Origin: Bacteroides sp. | GTDB lineage: Bacteria; Bacteroidota; Bacteroidia; Bacteroidales; Bacteroidaceae | Direction: 5' to 3' | Length of the DNA: 64,000 nucleotides | NCBI GenBank assembly: GCA_021202275.1 | Contig: JAJQDI010000009.1 | Span: 62,001-126,000 of the forward strand | In this document: piece after piece, positions 46,741 to 56,725 of the stretch | Layout: each line of letters opens with the position of its first letter | How positions within the stretch are numbered: the first letter of the stretch is position 1 | The notes under the pieces: generated by a model | Seen by the model: only the letters and a program-made list of their open reading frames with translations | Told to the model about the DNA's origin: nothing | The model's database searches: none | Made by a program: the position numbers and the translations under genes

Positions 46741-47029
46741 CTCCCTGCATCCTCTTGCATTTCCACCCTCCTTAGCATTCCTGATTCCATAAGAAACGTA
46801 ACAAAAGAATAAATCCATAAATCGTAAACATCATCATCTACATACCCCTTGCATGGTTATCTTCTTTAATACTCCTAATTTCAAAAAGATCGTAACAAAA
46901 GAATAAATCGTACATCGTAATCTACATATCTCCTTGCATGGTTATCTTCTTTAATATTCCTAATTTCAAAAGGATCGTAACAAAAGAATAAATCGTACAT
47001 CGTAACTCTGTAAATCGTAAATAAAACCA
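46741..47029. repeat. Tandem 85-94 bp repeat with ATCGTACATCGTA tails
   Basis: Units begin GTAACAAAAGAATAAATC at 46798, 46892 and 46977 (third partial); each full unit continues TTGCATGGTTATCTTCTTTAAT and CCTAATTTCAAAA. A degenerate remnant precedes them from 46741. The ATCGTAAATCGTA tails match the interspersed family at 1.7, 20.8 and 58.9 kb. It lies between the SDR and ATPase starts. Confidence 0.8.
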
Positions 47030-47074
47030 TCTGCCGATTCATTTGTTGTGAATAGGAACAAAATCCAATAGACT

Positions 47075-49771
47075 ATGGCTCAGGACCAAGATACAAAAGC
47101 AAAGATCCGCTGGTATACTTTCGACGCGGGAACTGTTCTCGAAAAATTAAGTACCGACCCGCAGCAGGGGCTGTCTGCGGAAGAGGTAACGGAAAGAAGG
47201 CAAAAGTACGGAGAAAATGAATTACCCCGGAAGAAAAAAGTCCCGCCCATTATCAATTTTCTCAAGCAGTTCAACAACATACTCATTTATATCCTGTTGC
47301 TGGCGGCAGGCATTACCTTCTTCCTGGGTCATTTCACCGATACGATCGTGATCCTGTTGGTGACTCTCATCAACGCGCTGATCGGTTTCATCCAGGAAAG
47401 CAAAGCCGAGAAAGCATTAGACAACATCAGGAATATGCTGTCGCTCACAGCAAATGTGATCCGTGACGGGGATCGTACGGAGATAGAGGCTCATGAGCTC
47501 ACCCCGGGAGACATTGTTGTGCTGCAACCCGGTGATAAAGTTCCCGCGGATTTGCGACTGATCCGTACCAGCAACCTGAAGATAGAGGAATCGGTGCTCA
47601 CCGGAGAATCTGTACCTTCGGAAAAAAACACAGCACCTCTGGAAGAGGGTACCCCGCTGGGCGATCGACTCAACATGGCATTCAGCAGTACCACGGTGAG
47701 TGCCGGTACGGGTACAGGAGTAGTCACAGCCATTGGCGCCGAAACGGAGCTGGGAAAGATCAACCGGCTCCTCTCCGAAACGCAGGCCATTACCACCCCG
47801 TTGCTGAAGCAGACAGACAAACTGGGAAAAACCATTTCCATTGCCATCGTAGGCATTGCCATACTGGTATACCTGTTTGGGTATTTCTTCCGCGACTACC
47901 CGCAGGAACAACTTCTGATGTCGGTCATCGGCCTGGCTGTCGCCGCCATTCCAGAGGGCTTGCCGGCCATTCTCTCCATCATCCTGGCCATCGGTGTACA
48001 GAATATGGCGCACAGAAATGCCATCATACGCAACCTGCCCTCGGTGGAGACCTTAGGAGCGGTGTCGGTGATCTGCTCCGACAAAACAGGTACACTCACG
48101 AAAAACGAAATGACCGTCCGCACCCTGATGACCAAAGACGACGTCTACGAAGTGACGGGTACGGGGTATGCGCCGGAAGGTGAGATCACCTCACACGGAA
48201 AAGCAGTGGATGTGGATCAGGAAGATGTACTGAGCAAATTAGTGACTTGCTTCGAACTGTGTAACGATGCTACGCTGACGAAAGAGGAGGACGGACGCTG
48301 GATCATCAACGGCGATCCCACAGAAGGGGTTTTGCTTACGCTGTACAAAAAAGCCGGACTCCGGGAAAATAACATCGAACGCCTCTTCACCATTCCTTTC
48401 GATTCGGAGTATAAATACATGGCTGTGTTGGCCAAAGTGGGCGAACGTAAGATCATCTTTATCAAAGGAGCACCCGATCAGTTGCTACAAAAAGTCTGCT
48501 GCGAAAGGAACGACCAGGGGGTACAGCGGTTTGATATGGACTACTGGACCGAAACGATCACCCAACTGGCGCAACGGGGCCAGCGCGTGATCGGAGCTTC
48601 TTATAAAGTAGTAGACCCTGCTGTGACAGAGATCACTCACGACGACCTCAGAAGGAACGCTATTTTCTTAGGGATAGCAGGGATTATAGACCCTCCGCGC
48701 GAAGAGGCTATAGAAGCGATCCGATCCTGTAAGGAGGCAGGCATCACCGTAAAGATGATCACCGGTGATCACATCGAAACTGCCAAAGCCATTGGACGTG
48801 AAATGGGTATCGGAGACGGAGAACACGCCCTGGAAGGAAAGGATCTGCAGCATATGTCGGATGCGGAGATGCGCGAGGCTGTACAGATATACAGCATCTT
48901 CGCGCGGACCAGTCCGGAACATAAGATCAGGCTGGTGACAGCGCTACAGGAGAACGGAACGATCTGTGCCATGACAGGCGACGGGGTGAACGACGCGCCG
49001 GCACTGAAAAAGGCAGATGTAGGGATTGCCATGGGGATCAAAGGAACGGAAGTGACCAAAGATGCTGCGGAAATGGTACTGGCAGACGATAATTTCCGTA
49101 CCATTGTTTCGGCCGTGGAAGAGGGTCGCCGGGTATACGACAACTTGAAAAAGACCATTCTGTTTATCTTACCGACCAACGGCGCAGAAAGTTTCCTGAT
49201 CATCGCGAGTATCCTGTTCGGGACCATGATGCCGCTGACACCGATACAGATCCTGTGGGTGAACATGGTGACTTCCATTACCATCTCTTTCGCGCTGGCT
49301 TTTGAGAAACTGGAGCCCGATGCCATGAGCCGCCCTCCCCGTTCCCCGCGTACTCCGCTCCTGAGTGGCTATTTCCTCTGGCGCATCCTGTTTGTCTCTG
49401 TCCTGATCGGAGGAGGTGCCCTGTGGGTCAGTCAGACACTGCTCCATGAGGGGATCAGCATGAGAATTGTCAGGACCGTTACCCTCAACACCATTGTGAT
49501 TCCGCAGATGTTTCACCTGTTCAATGTACGAAGCATCAGTGGTTTTGCCCTGAACAGGAATTTCTTTACCAATAAAGTAGCCTTTCTGGTATGCGTAGCT
49601 CTGATGGCTTTGCAATTAGCGATCACCTACCTGCCATTTATGAACCGCGTATTCGGTACCTTCCCCCTCAACGCGCAGGCATGGGCGGTTCCCTTCGGAC
49701 TGGGCTTCCTAGTATTTGTGATCATCGAAATTGAAAAAGCGATCGTCAGGAGGGTGAGAGGTAAGTTTTAA
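47075..49771 (+). CDS. Calcium-translocating P-type ATPase (PMCA/SERCA-like)
   Basis: An 898-residue P2-type cation pump. It has an N-terminal cation ATPase domain (VLEKLSTDPQQGLSAEEVTERRQKYGENEL), the actuator TGES motif (VLTGESVPSEK), IPEGLPAI in TM4 (the Ca site), the phosphorylated Asp336 in SDKTGTLTKNE, KGAPDQLL in the nucleotide domain, MTGDHIETA and TGDGVNDAPALKKADVGIAMG hinge motifs, and a C-terminal membrane bundle. It exports Ca2+ (or possibly Na+/Mn2+) with ATP. No Shine-Dalgarno and no clear promoter is visible. The stop codon is part of a TAAGTTTTAAGT array that follows. Confidence 0.92.
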   Translation: MAQDQDTKAKIRWYTFDAGTVLEKLSTDPQQGLSAEEVTERRQKYGENELPRKKKVPPIINFLKQFNNILIYILLLAAGITFFLGHFTDTIVILLVTLINALIGFIQESKAEKALDNIRNMLSLTANVIRDGDRTEIEAHELTPGDIVVLQPGDKVPADLRLIRTSNLKIEESVLTGESVPSEKNTAPLEEGTPLGDRLNMAFSSTTVSAGTGTGVVTAIGAETELGKINRLLSETQAITTPLLKQTDKLGKTISIAIVGIAILVYLFGYFFRDYPQEQLLMSVIGLAVAAIPEGLPAILSIILAIGVQNMAHRNAIIRNLPSVETLGAVSVICSDKTGTLTKNEMTVRTLMTKDDVYEVTGTGYAPEGEITSHGKAVDVDQEDVLSKLVTCFELCNDATLTKEEDGRWIINGDPTEGVLLTLYKKAGLRENNIERLFTIPFDSEYKYMAVLAKVGERKIIFIKGAPDQLLQKVCCERNDQGVQRFDMDYWTETITQLAQRGQRVIGASYKVVDPAVTEITHDDLRRNAIFLGIAGIIDPPREEAIEAIRSCKEAGITVKMITGDHIETAKAIGREMGIGDGEHALEGKDLQHMSDAEMREAVQIYSIFARTSPEHKIRLVTALQENGTICAMTGDGVNDAPALKKADVGIAMGIKGTEVTKDAAEMVLADDNFRTIVSAVEEGRRVYDNLKKTILFILPTNGAESFLIIASILFGTMMPLTPIQILWVNMVTSITISFALAFEKLEPDAMSRPPRSPRTPLLSGYFLWRILFVSVLIGGGALWVSQTLLHEGISMRIVRTVTLNTIVIPQMFHLFNVRSISGFALNRNFFTNKVAFLVCVALMALQLAITYLPFMNRVFGTFPLNAQAWAVPFGLGFLVFVIIEIEKAIVRRVRGKF

Positions 49772-50066
49772 GTTGTGAGTTTTAAGTTCTAAGTTGTGGG
49801 AATTATAAGTTGTAGGTTATGAGTGATAAGTTATGAGTACTAAGTTGTTTGTGGTAATTAGGAAGGAGAAGAGTAAAATTACAAAGTGACTTTACTATAC
49901 ATGCGTTTAAATGGCATTCCCAATCAGCAAACTGCAAATTTCCTGACTTTGCAGATCTATGGCTACCGGTCGCTCCGCTTCGGGGTTTCCCGCTTGCAAC
50001 CTACCCCTTGGAACTTCAAATTTACCACTTACAATCCATTCCCCGGAACTTAGAACTTAAAACTTT
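49763..50066. repeat. AAGTTTTAAGT array with distant inverted arm
   Basis: Forward units (AAGTTTTAAGTTGTGAG, AAGTTCTAAGTTG, TTATAAGTTGTAGG, GATAAGTTATGAG) run 49763-49850 and include the ATPase stop codon. Inverse units (CCACTTACAATCC, AACTTAGAACTTAAAACTT) lie at about 50027-50066. Confidence 0.65.
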
Positions 50067-50342
50067 TTTCTATATTTGAAGATGTATGCGATCATTGTGA
50101 TAAGTGATCGGTGAGATGGTTTTACCAACAGATAGGTAATAACCTCTGTGGCATCGATGGTGCAACAAGAAGTACATGATACGACGACATGCTGTTTTTG
50201 TTATGTATAGGAAAAACCATCCTTCTCCTGTGTTTCTGCCCCAGGAACGCGAACAACTGTCCCATATGTAAAAATCCGGAAAGTTCCGGGAAAGAGCTGT
50301 TTCAATAAATGATCCTGTACACGATTTACGATAAGTAGAAAT

Positions 50343-50640
50343 TCATTATTCATTGTAGATATACGATTTGATACCCTGTAGAGACGCACGGCGTGCGTCT
50401 CGGCATACCGAATGGGAATACATATACCATGATGGATGCTTTTTTTGTCGGACCTGCACTTATGGAGATGCACCTTCCCGGGTTGGACCTGCACCGCGGA
50501 GACGCACACCGTGCGTCTCTACAGGTAATCCCTTTCTCTGTAGACAAAGTAAGAGAAACTCCTGTGGTGCATATAGTAATCCATAGTATACCGCATATCC
50601 GGAGCATAACGGGGCAGGATACATACAACTGATGATGAAC
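50343..50640. repeat. MITE-like element with 17-base terminal palindromes
   Basis: The core 50375-50525 is bounded by CCTGTAGAGACGCACGG and its perfect complement; each end is itself a hairpin (GAGACGCAC/GTGCGTCTC). Outside the core, TTCATTGTAGATATACG on the left and its counterpart ending near 50640 on the right (CAGTTGTATGTATCCTGCCCCGTTATGC read on the minus strand in parts) match the ends of copies at 58583 and 61733. There is no coding capacity. Nothing else is seen in 49851-50768. Confidence 0.75.
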
Positions 50641-50768
50641 CACTACTTAATAAAAAAACTTTATGAAAACAAAGACCATAAGACAACAGATCGTCTGCGA
50701 AAGCGACAAAATGATATTCCATCTCACGGCGTAACAAGGTGGAAACAAAACCTCACTCCGCCTTCTCT

Positions 50769-52874
50769 TTACTCTTCCGTCAGTACAAGTTCTGCTATCC
50801 ATGCCCACAGGTTAGCTATTATTTTCTCCATATTGTTCACAACCTGGCCGTCGTGGGTGATAGACTCACCGTAACTGTTTGCATAATTATTATAGAGATC
50901 AATATCTCCCGAATAAACGATCCGGTTCGCAAAATCGATCCCCAGCACCACTCCCCCTGTCTTACCAAGCAAGATGGGTGAGATCCCATGTTCCAGGGCA
51001 AAAGACAGATCTATTTCTCCAAACGTATTGTCCTGACAACGGATCAGAGCAGTTATATCTACTTCTCCGAAAGGGCCCTTCCTGATCACTTCAGGAATGT
51101 CCGGTGAGATGGTAAAAGGCGGATAAGGATCCGTTGTATTGTACCTGGGTGATATACCCAGCGCACGGAGCATATTGATATTGGTACTGCTGTTATCATA
51201 TTGCACGATCATTACCCTGCGGTCATTTGTTTCTAACCAGGCTAAATAATTGGCTACTGATGTGGTATTATCCGATGACAGATAGGTGAGGTAGAGCACA
51301 TCGAACAGCGTAAGAAGCGCGGAAGGGAAATTGACCCCGCTTCTTCCCGCGATACTAATGCCTTCGATAGGAACCACCCCCTGCGGACCAAAATTGGCAT
51401 CGTTTCTCATGATACTGACCATTCCTACGGCGCGGGGTCCTGGGTCGGAACCTGTTAGTACAAAGTCGCCCAGCGAACCGATCTCACTGGAAGAGCCGAA
51501 CACATTCAATGTACGCCGGATCAGGTTTTGTACCCCTTGCCGGATGGTCAGCGTCACAGACAGACGACCGGCCCGCACCAGTAAAAATCCTTCGTTGGAG
51601 CCTGTACTGTTTGCCGTAGCCGTAATACGTGTTCCATCCGCAGAAATGCCAACGGTGAAAAGTCCGTCTGCGGAAGTAAAAGACTCACCCAGTGTAATGG
51701 GAGCAATGGAACTATCTATGTTGCCCTGCGCGTCTGTCCAATACAATAGATAAGTATCCAGAGAAGTATCTACCAGGATACTGCCTTCCTCACCCACAGG
51801 GGCAGGAACCTGTATCACGCGCGACGAAACCCCGAAATAGTTGGAGGCATCGTACACCATATACAGCGTATTCTCGTCCCATGCCTTGATCCCGGCTTCA
51901 ATCTGGGAAGAGTTGTTGTTCGCGGCTTCATCGGGCGTACTCCAGCCGGAGCCTTCCACAGAAGTAATGGTAAAAATATACCTGTGATTGCGCAGGATCT
52001 GCCCGAAGAGTTCCGGATCCTCATCGGGAATAAAATCCATCCGGTAATAGGTATCCTGTGTGTCATCTCCGAAACGACCTCCTACCACCACAGTAGTCGC
52101 GGTAAGCTGCTCTGTTGCCGGAGAGACAGCAGGAGACTCCGGCAGATACAATTGCTCGGTGAACTGGTTATTGGTTACGGCAAAAGGCCCCATATGGACA
52201 TCGCGCCGCGCACCGGCAGGGATACTGGGTGCCGTCACCCTGTCGTCCTGCATCTGATCGGGGATCACCTGGTAGCGGTCATTTGCCCGATACACGTAGA
52301 CCGAACGGAGAGTGAATGCGGAGGCGGTGTTCAACACATCTACACGTGCCACGGAACGTACCAGCATGACATCAATCTCGGTATGGGTGGTCAGCCCCGA
52401 CGGAAACTCCTGTTCCGCGAACATGGGCAGTGTATGATCAAATCCGGCAGAAGTAAATTCACGTACGATAGCCTCCTTCACCTGGTCTTCCGTATCTCCC
52501 ACGGTGAGTGCCTGAGCCATGTTGGAAGTGTTGGCCACCAGATAGAGTTTCAGCGGTTCGGCCGTAGCCACAATACGCGCCCTGAATTCGTAGGTATCTT
52601 CTCCTGTACTCACCAGTGAATAGCCACTGACGGAAGATGCGTAGCGATAGCCCGACTCCGTATCTTCGAATACCAGAATGTCTACACTGCTGACGGCACC
52701 TTCTGCTGCCGCGCGTGTAGGGGCACTATATCTGGCAGGGACTTTTACCCGTACAGAGACTACAACCGCCCCCCCTTCCGCGGGATCTATAAGATCTCCG
52801 TTGCCCCTGTCACAGGAAATACAAAGTATAAGTCCGGCAAGTAGAAAACGGACCCGTTGAATAAACAGTTTCAT
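50769..52874 (-). CDS. Large fimbrial tip/accessory lipoprotein with BACON-like domain
   Basis: A 701-residue lipoprotein (lipobox LILCISC). The N-terminal half (about 35-320) resembles FimA/Mfa-type subunits: VSVRVKVPARYSAPTRAA, VDILVFEDTESGYRY, LYLVANTSN, VMLVRSVARVDV, RNHRYIFTI. A middle region (about 355-440, GSILVDTSLDTYLLYWTDAQG...LLVRAGRLSVTLTIRQG) looks like a BACON-type beta domain. The C-terminal 240 residues resemble a Rossmann-like domain (YLAWLETNDRRVMIVQYDN, GVVLGIDFANRIVYSGDIDLYNN). Third in the fimbrial operon, it is the likely tip adhesin. The C-terminal domain identity is uncertain. Confidence 0.7.
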   Translation of the reverse strand: MKLFIQRVRFLLAGLILCISCDRGNGDLIDPAEGGAVVVSVRVKVPARYSAPTRAAAEGAVSSVDILVFEDTESGYRYASSVSGYSLVSTGEDTYEFRARIVATAEPLKLYLVANTSNMAQALTVGDTEDQVKEAIVREFTSAGFDHTLPMFAEQEFPSGLTTHTEIDVMLVRSVARVDVLNTASAFTLRSVYVYRANDRYQVIPDQMQDDRVTAPSIPAGARRDVHMGPFAVTNNQFTEQLYLPESPAVSPATEQLTATTVVVGGRFGDDTQDTYYRMDFIPDEDPELFGQILRNHRYIFTITSVEGSGWSTPDEAANNNSSQIEAGIKAWDENTLYMVYDASNYFGVSSRVIQVPAPVGEEGSILVDTSLDTYLLYWTDAQGNIDSSIAPITLGESFTSADGLFTVGISADGTRITATANSTGSNEGFLLVRAGRLSVTLTIRQGVQNLIRRTLNVFGSSSEIGSLGDFVLTGSDPGPRAVGMVSIMRNDANFGPQGVVPIEGISIAGRSGVNFPSALLTLFDVLYLTYLSSDNTTSVANYLAWLETNDRRVMIVQYDNSSTNINMLRALGISPRYNTTDPYPPFTISPDIPEVIRKGPFGEVDITALIRCQDNTFGEIDLSFALEHGISPILLGKTGGVVLGIDFANRIVYSGDIDLYNNYANSYGESITHDGQVVNNMEKIIANLWAWIAELVLTEE

Positions 52875-52983
52875 ATTCGGTTTATTTTTTTATCAAAAAC
52901 CAGGTTTGGTTCGTAACCAGGTAACAGGCTGCGAAAAGAGGCAGGAGAAGAAGGGTATCTGCCTGAACCCTTCCTTTCGTAAC

Positions 52984-53880
52984 TCAGAATACGGGTTTCA
53001 CATCCTGCTCTTCCCATTCGGCCACGGAGACATATACATCGGTTCCGCTAAAACTGATACATATGGACACAGTGATCTCATTGATGCCTTCTACATGGAT
53101 CTGATTGGCTGCCAGGAATTGCTGAAGAGAAAGTACATACACAAGCACGCCGTCACCGTTGTAGAAATCCAGCGCAATATCGTTCCGGTCCCGGAAACGG
53201 AACAGGCTGAAACGACTCATGGCCCATTCTCCTGTAGTATCGTATACGAAATCCGGGAATACATCTGTTACATCTTCTGTTACATTCATCTCAAAATCGT
53301 ATCCCGCGTATACACTCCGGACCGCTACCCACCCGTCCGGATCTCCCTGGGCACGGGTCTGAGTAGTCTGCAACCCCCTCACATACACTTCCATATCGAT
53401 ATGAGCAGAGCGGAAATACACTGTATCCCGGACCTCTCCTCCGCTGGTAACGGTAATGGGTGCTTTTCCATAATAAAGGGAATCAAAATCCGTCACGGTC
53501 TGCATATTCAGATAAGGGGTACTGTACAGACGATAATCATCCAATGAACGATCCTTATCTACAATGGTGGAAAGATCGGTCACATTGCCCCACGCCACCA
53601 CAGTATAGTCGCCTTGCGGCAATGTCAGGTTTGCTCCCTGGTAAACCGCCAGTTGTTCGCGGGTATAGGTATAGCTGTTGACATACGCCCCCCGCGCGTC
53701 AAACACAAACAGATCTACTGAACCGATCCTGGAATCAAAAATATCTGCAGAGCCATCGCCGTTGTAGATGAAACAGAGTTCGTGGAGGATATTTTCCGGA
53801 CAATCGCTCCTGTCCTCTTTGATACAGGCTGTGAGCAAAAGGAGAGTGACAAAAGCTATACCTACGATCCGTTTTTTCAT
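52984..53880 (-). CDS. FimB/Mfa2 family fimbrial anchor lipoprotein
   Basis: A 298-residue lipoprotein (MKKRIVGIAFVTLLLLTAC). It has the FimB/Mfa2 pattern: CPENILHELCFIYNGDG after the lipidated Cys, VDLFVFDARGAYVNSYTYTREQL, LPQGDYTVVAWGN, and a C-terminal beta domain ending IHVEGINEITVSICISFSGTDVYVSVAEWEEQD. These proteins anchor the fimbria and limit its length. Its start is two bases from the stop of the major subunit gene, so they are co-translated. Confidence 0.88.
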   Translation of the reverse strand: MKKRIVGIAFVTLLLLTACIKEDRSDCPENILHELCFIYNGDGSADIFDSRIGSVDLFVFDARGAYVNSYTYTREQLAVYQGANLTLPQGDYTVVAWGNVTDLSTIVDKDRSLDDYRLYSTPYLNMQTVTDFDSLYYGKAPITVTSGGEVRDTVYFRSAHIDMEVYVRGLQTTQTRAQGDPDGWVAVRSVYAGYDFEMNVTEDVTDVFPDFVYDTTGEWAMSRFSLFRFRDRNDIALDFYNGDGVLVYVLSLQQFLAANQIHVEGINEITVSICISFSGTDVYVSVAEWEEQDVKPVF

Positions 53881-53882
53881 TG

Positions 53883-55076
53883 TTATTCAATTACAGGAGT
53901 AACGATCACCGTGTTCCAGGGATCTACACTTACATGCACCCAGAGATTCACAGTGTCCGGTTCAGGAACAAGAGAAGTATCACTGTTATCGAAAACCAGA
54001 TCCGTGATCTTATAGATGGTATTCCGCTCAAATGTAGTGACCGGTGTACTTCCGTTCAGGAAGCCGGTAACAGTCACATACCGGTCTCCGACATACGTTC
54101 CGTTGGCATCGACCACGTCTTTCAATTTCAGAATGATGTGTGGCACCGGATTGGAATTTCCAAACACCTGATAGGCCCAGACACCATTGGCCGGCTCAAA
54201 AACGCTCTCACCGGTATTTACCGAAGTACCCCCTGCAACGCCAATGTAGTCTTCCAATGTACTGTAATCTGTATAAGCATAGGCTGTATTCCCGGAAGTC
54301 CGGTCATAATGTGCTACAGTAGACCCGTTGTTGGTAATGGAAAAGCCGTTTCTGTCAAGGCTCAAAGGCATTCTGGCGTAGTAGTAATTGATATAGATAC
54401 CTTCCAGGGTAAAAGACATATAGTCGCCTTCGTAAGTGATACGCTCAATCTCTATACGCGCTACGATCGGAGAGATCACCACATCGGCATACATAGCACC
54501 AGCCACCAGATCGTCATCTCCATTCCATCCCCCGGGGTTGGTGTCGTAACTCTGGATCTGAGAGATCCCATCCATTACGGTAACTAACGTCTCGGACGGG
54601 CGGGAACCATTTGTAAAACTACCATAGGATACTTGCTGAATGTTCCAGACCACTGCCTGCACCTGCGAAAGAGTAAGCCCTTCTGTAGTAGGAAGCGTAG
54701 GAGCAGATGTACCGTCGCTGGTATTGTAGTTGCCCACCACATATACCTGGGTAACGGAAGATGGTATACCTTCAAACATATACCCGGCTTCGAGTTGTTC
54801 TACAGTGATGTCTTCACCTTCACTACCCACCGTGCGTGTAGCATAGATCTGCGGATTGGAAGCACCATCCAGGAAATAAATAAGAGCTGTCCAGAGCACG
54901 GCCGAGGTACCCGTGGCCGTAGCCTCATCAGCACGGGTCTTTCCCGACTTTTCCGCATCAATTTTCAAATAAACGGATTTGCCTTCTTTGTCTTTTTCTG
55001 TTCCGGAGTTATGGGAATCATCTGAACAGGCAACCAGAAAGACCGCCAGAGAAAGAAACGAAAAAATTGTTCTCAT
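53883..55076 (-). CDS. Major fimbrial subunit (FimA/Mfa1-like)
   Basis: A 397-residue pilin lipoprotein (lipobox FLVAC). It has the Bacteroidetes fimbrillin layout: a Lys/Arg site after the leader (KSGKTRADEA) suitable for trypsin-like processing, ALIYFLDGASNPQIY, VTQVYVVGNYN, VARIEIERITYEG, ERNTIYKITDLVF, and a C-terminal strand VNLWVHVSVDPWNTVIVTPVIE of the donor-strand type. It polymerises into surface fimbriae for adhesion. It is first in the operon with the anchor and tip genes. No TAnnTTTG box was found in the 620-base upstream region. Confidence 0.85.
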   Translation of the reverse strand: MRTIFSFLSLAVFLVACSDDSHNSGTEKDKEGKSVYLKIDAEKSGKTRADEATATGTSAVLWTALIYFLDGASNPQIYATRTVGSEGEDITVEQLEAGYMFEGIPSSVTQVYVVGNYNTSDGTSAPTLPTTEGLTLSQVQAVVWNIQQVSYGSFTNGSRPSETLVTVMDGISQIQSYDTNPGGWNGDDDLVAGAMYADVVISPIVARIEIERITYEGDYMSFTLEGIYINYYYARMPLSLDRNGFSITNNGSTVAHYDRTSGNTAYAYTDYSTLEDYIGVAGGTSVNTGESVFEPANGVWAYQVFGNSNPVPHIILKLKDVVDANGTYVGDRYVTVTGFLNGSTPVTTFERNTIYKITDLVFDNSDTSLVPEPDTVNLWVHVSVDPWNTVIVTPVIE

Positions 55077-55697
55077 AATGATACTTGGTTTAGTTATAAG
55101 TCTATAACAACGAAAGCATCATTTTGTTAATAGTTTTCTTTTTTTTCGTTCCTGGTACCGCAGGTTTATGGCACGAATCCGAATCGGATAACGGGAAAAA
55201 TACCTCACGAAAAATAACATTTATAACCGGACAGAAACAATGAAAACGGTGCAGGAAGCAGTCTCCAAACAGAGACATAAGGTTGTCTCTGCGTTCTATA
55301 GGCTAAAGAGTTGAAAATAGGGCTTATTTCTACCGTGAAAACTATATCAGATCAACTTATCTGATGTGGTGAATAAAGTATATCTTTCTTATCGGACTGG
55401 CTATCTGTTTATCGGACCGCCTCGTTTGCGGCCATTCTCAGGAACGCTCTTTCCGACTCTGTAACAGGCAGATCATCTTTTTATACATACTGTTTCTTTT
55501 TTCACGGATAATTCCGACATTTGCAACAGCATCCGGTTGCTCGCGCCGTGAACACCTTCTGTGAAACGGTTGTTTGTAAGTACATCTCTTATTCCGCGTA
55601 TAGTCTGAACTGAGTAAGCAGACAGGAGCGTTTGCTCCAAAGAATCAGATCCGGATGGTTTTACATGTAAAAGAATATCAACAAAAAATAACTCATT
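55077..55697. other. Divergent intergenic region upstream of the fimbrial operon
   Basis: Contains CAGTCTCCAAACAGAGACATAAGGTTGTCTCTGC, a weak hairpin around GAGAC/GTCTC, near 55260-55290, but no gene, no perfect -7 box and no long inverted repeat of the kind expected for an invertible promoter. Confidence 0.35.
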
Positions 55698-56366
55698 ATG
55701 AAAAAGATCATTCTTCTTGTTCTCTGTACAGTTTTGTTCTTTGCCTGTGGAGGTGGCACTTCTCAGGAAAATACGGCGGATCCTGCTTCCGCGACTTCTG
55801 TTGCCACACTGGATCGCAGCAAACTGGAAGGCAGCGAATTTATGGACCTCTTCAGGGACATACGTCCGACGGAATTAAATGAGAACGTATTTAAGGTATT
55901 TTCCGAAGACTATGCCGTGATCACTTCCGGAGTGGCCAGAGATTATAATTCCATGGTAGCTTCCTATGGCGGTTGGGGGATTCTTTTTGAAGAACCTGCT
56001 GCCTGGTGTTTTCTGCGTGCCAACCGCTATACGCTGGAATACATCCGCAGGAACGGCACCTATACCCTTTCTTATTTTGACGACGAAGACAAAGAAAGCA
56101 TCATGATCTTCGGAACAAGCTCAGGCCGGGATACGGAAAAGATGAATACCCATTCCCTGCATCCCGTACAGACACCGGATGGCAACATAACCTATAAAGA
56201 AGCGCGTCTGATTATAGAATGTGAACTCTCACAGATCACCTCCGTGCATCCGGAAGACTACTCCTGGGAAAAAGGAAAGACCTTCGTTCAGGAAGGATAC
56301 GAAAACGCGAAAGATTATCATAAACTGGTGTTCGGACGCATTACCCATATCTGGGTCAGGAAGTGA
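55698..56366 (+). CDS. Flavin-reductase-like (FMN-binding split barrel) lipoprotein
   Basis: A 222-residue lipoprotein (lipobox LFFAC). From about residue 60 (NVFKVFSEDYAVITSGVARDYNSMVASYGGWGILFEEPAAWCFLRANRYTLEYI) it follows the flavin reductase-like split barrel, including the NSM loop that contacts FMN; HSLHPVQTPDGNITYKEARLIIECEL and FGRITHIWVRK complete the fold. It probably binds FMN and takes part in an envelope redox reaction; its partner is unknown. It is a single gene. Confidence 0.82.
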   Translation: MKKIILLVLCTVLFFACGGGTSQENTADPASATSVATLDRSKLEGSEFMDLFRDIRPTELNENVFKVFSEDYAVITSGVARDYNSMVASYGGWGILFEEPAAWCFLRANRYTLEYIRRNGTYTLSYFDDEDKESIMIFGTSSGRDTEKMNTHSLHPVQTPDGNITYKEARLIIECELSQITSVHPEDYSWEKGKTFVQEGYENAKDYHKLVFGRITHIWVRK

Positions 56367-56580
56367 CCTTTCACTGATCTTCTCTCAGAAACCTCACCAC
56401 CGGTACCTATATCCTGCTCTGGCAGCAGATCCCCTGGTCCGGTTGTGAGGTTTCCTCATTCTGTGAGTATAAAAAAGGAAAAACACATATTCCATCAACG
56501 ATCCTCTACTGCCATCTATCCGCGCGATCTCATAGATAAAATTCTATTCAGGAAATAGGTCCGGATCTTAAAATAATAAC

Positions 56581-56588
56581 TATCTTTG
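56581..56588 (+). promoter_or_regulatory. -7 box (TATCTTTG) for the xpaC-telA pair
   Basis: A perfect TAnnTTTG match 138 bases before the ATG at 56726. The gap 56367-56725 otherwise shows nothing notable. Confidence 0.6.
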
Positions 56589-56725
56589 AGACCCATACAC
56601 TGTGAATCAGTTGTAAGAATGAAATTAAAATACTCCATGAACCATACACTACAGAAAGCAAGGGTTTATTCATGGAACAAAGATGATTTTTTACGAACGA
56701 GCTGTCAAATTACAAGAGAAAAACT

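Noticed and set aside
55077..55697. Invertible promoter for the fimbrial operon
   Set aside because: No pair of inverted repeats of useful length was found around the region and no recombinase gene is nearby.
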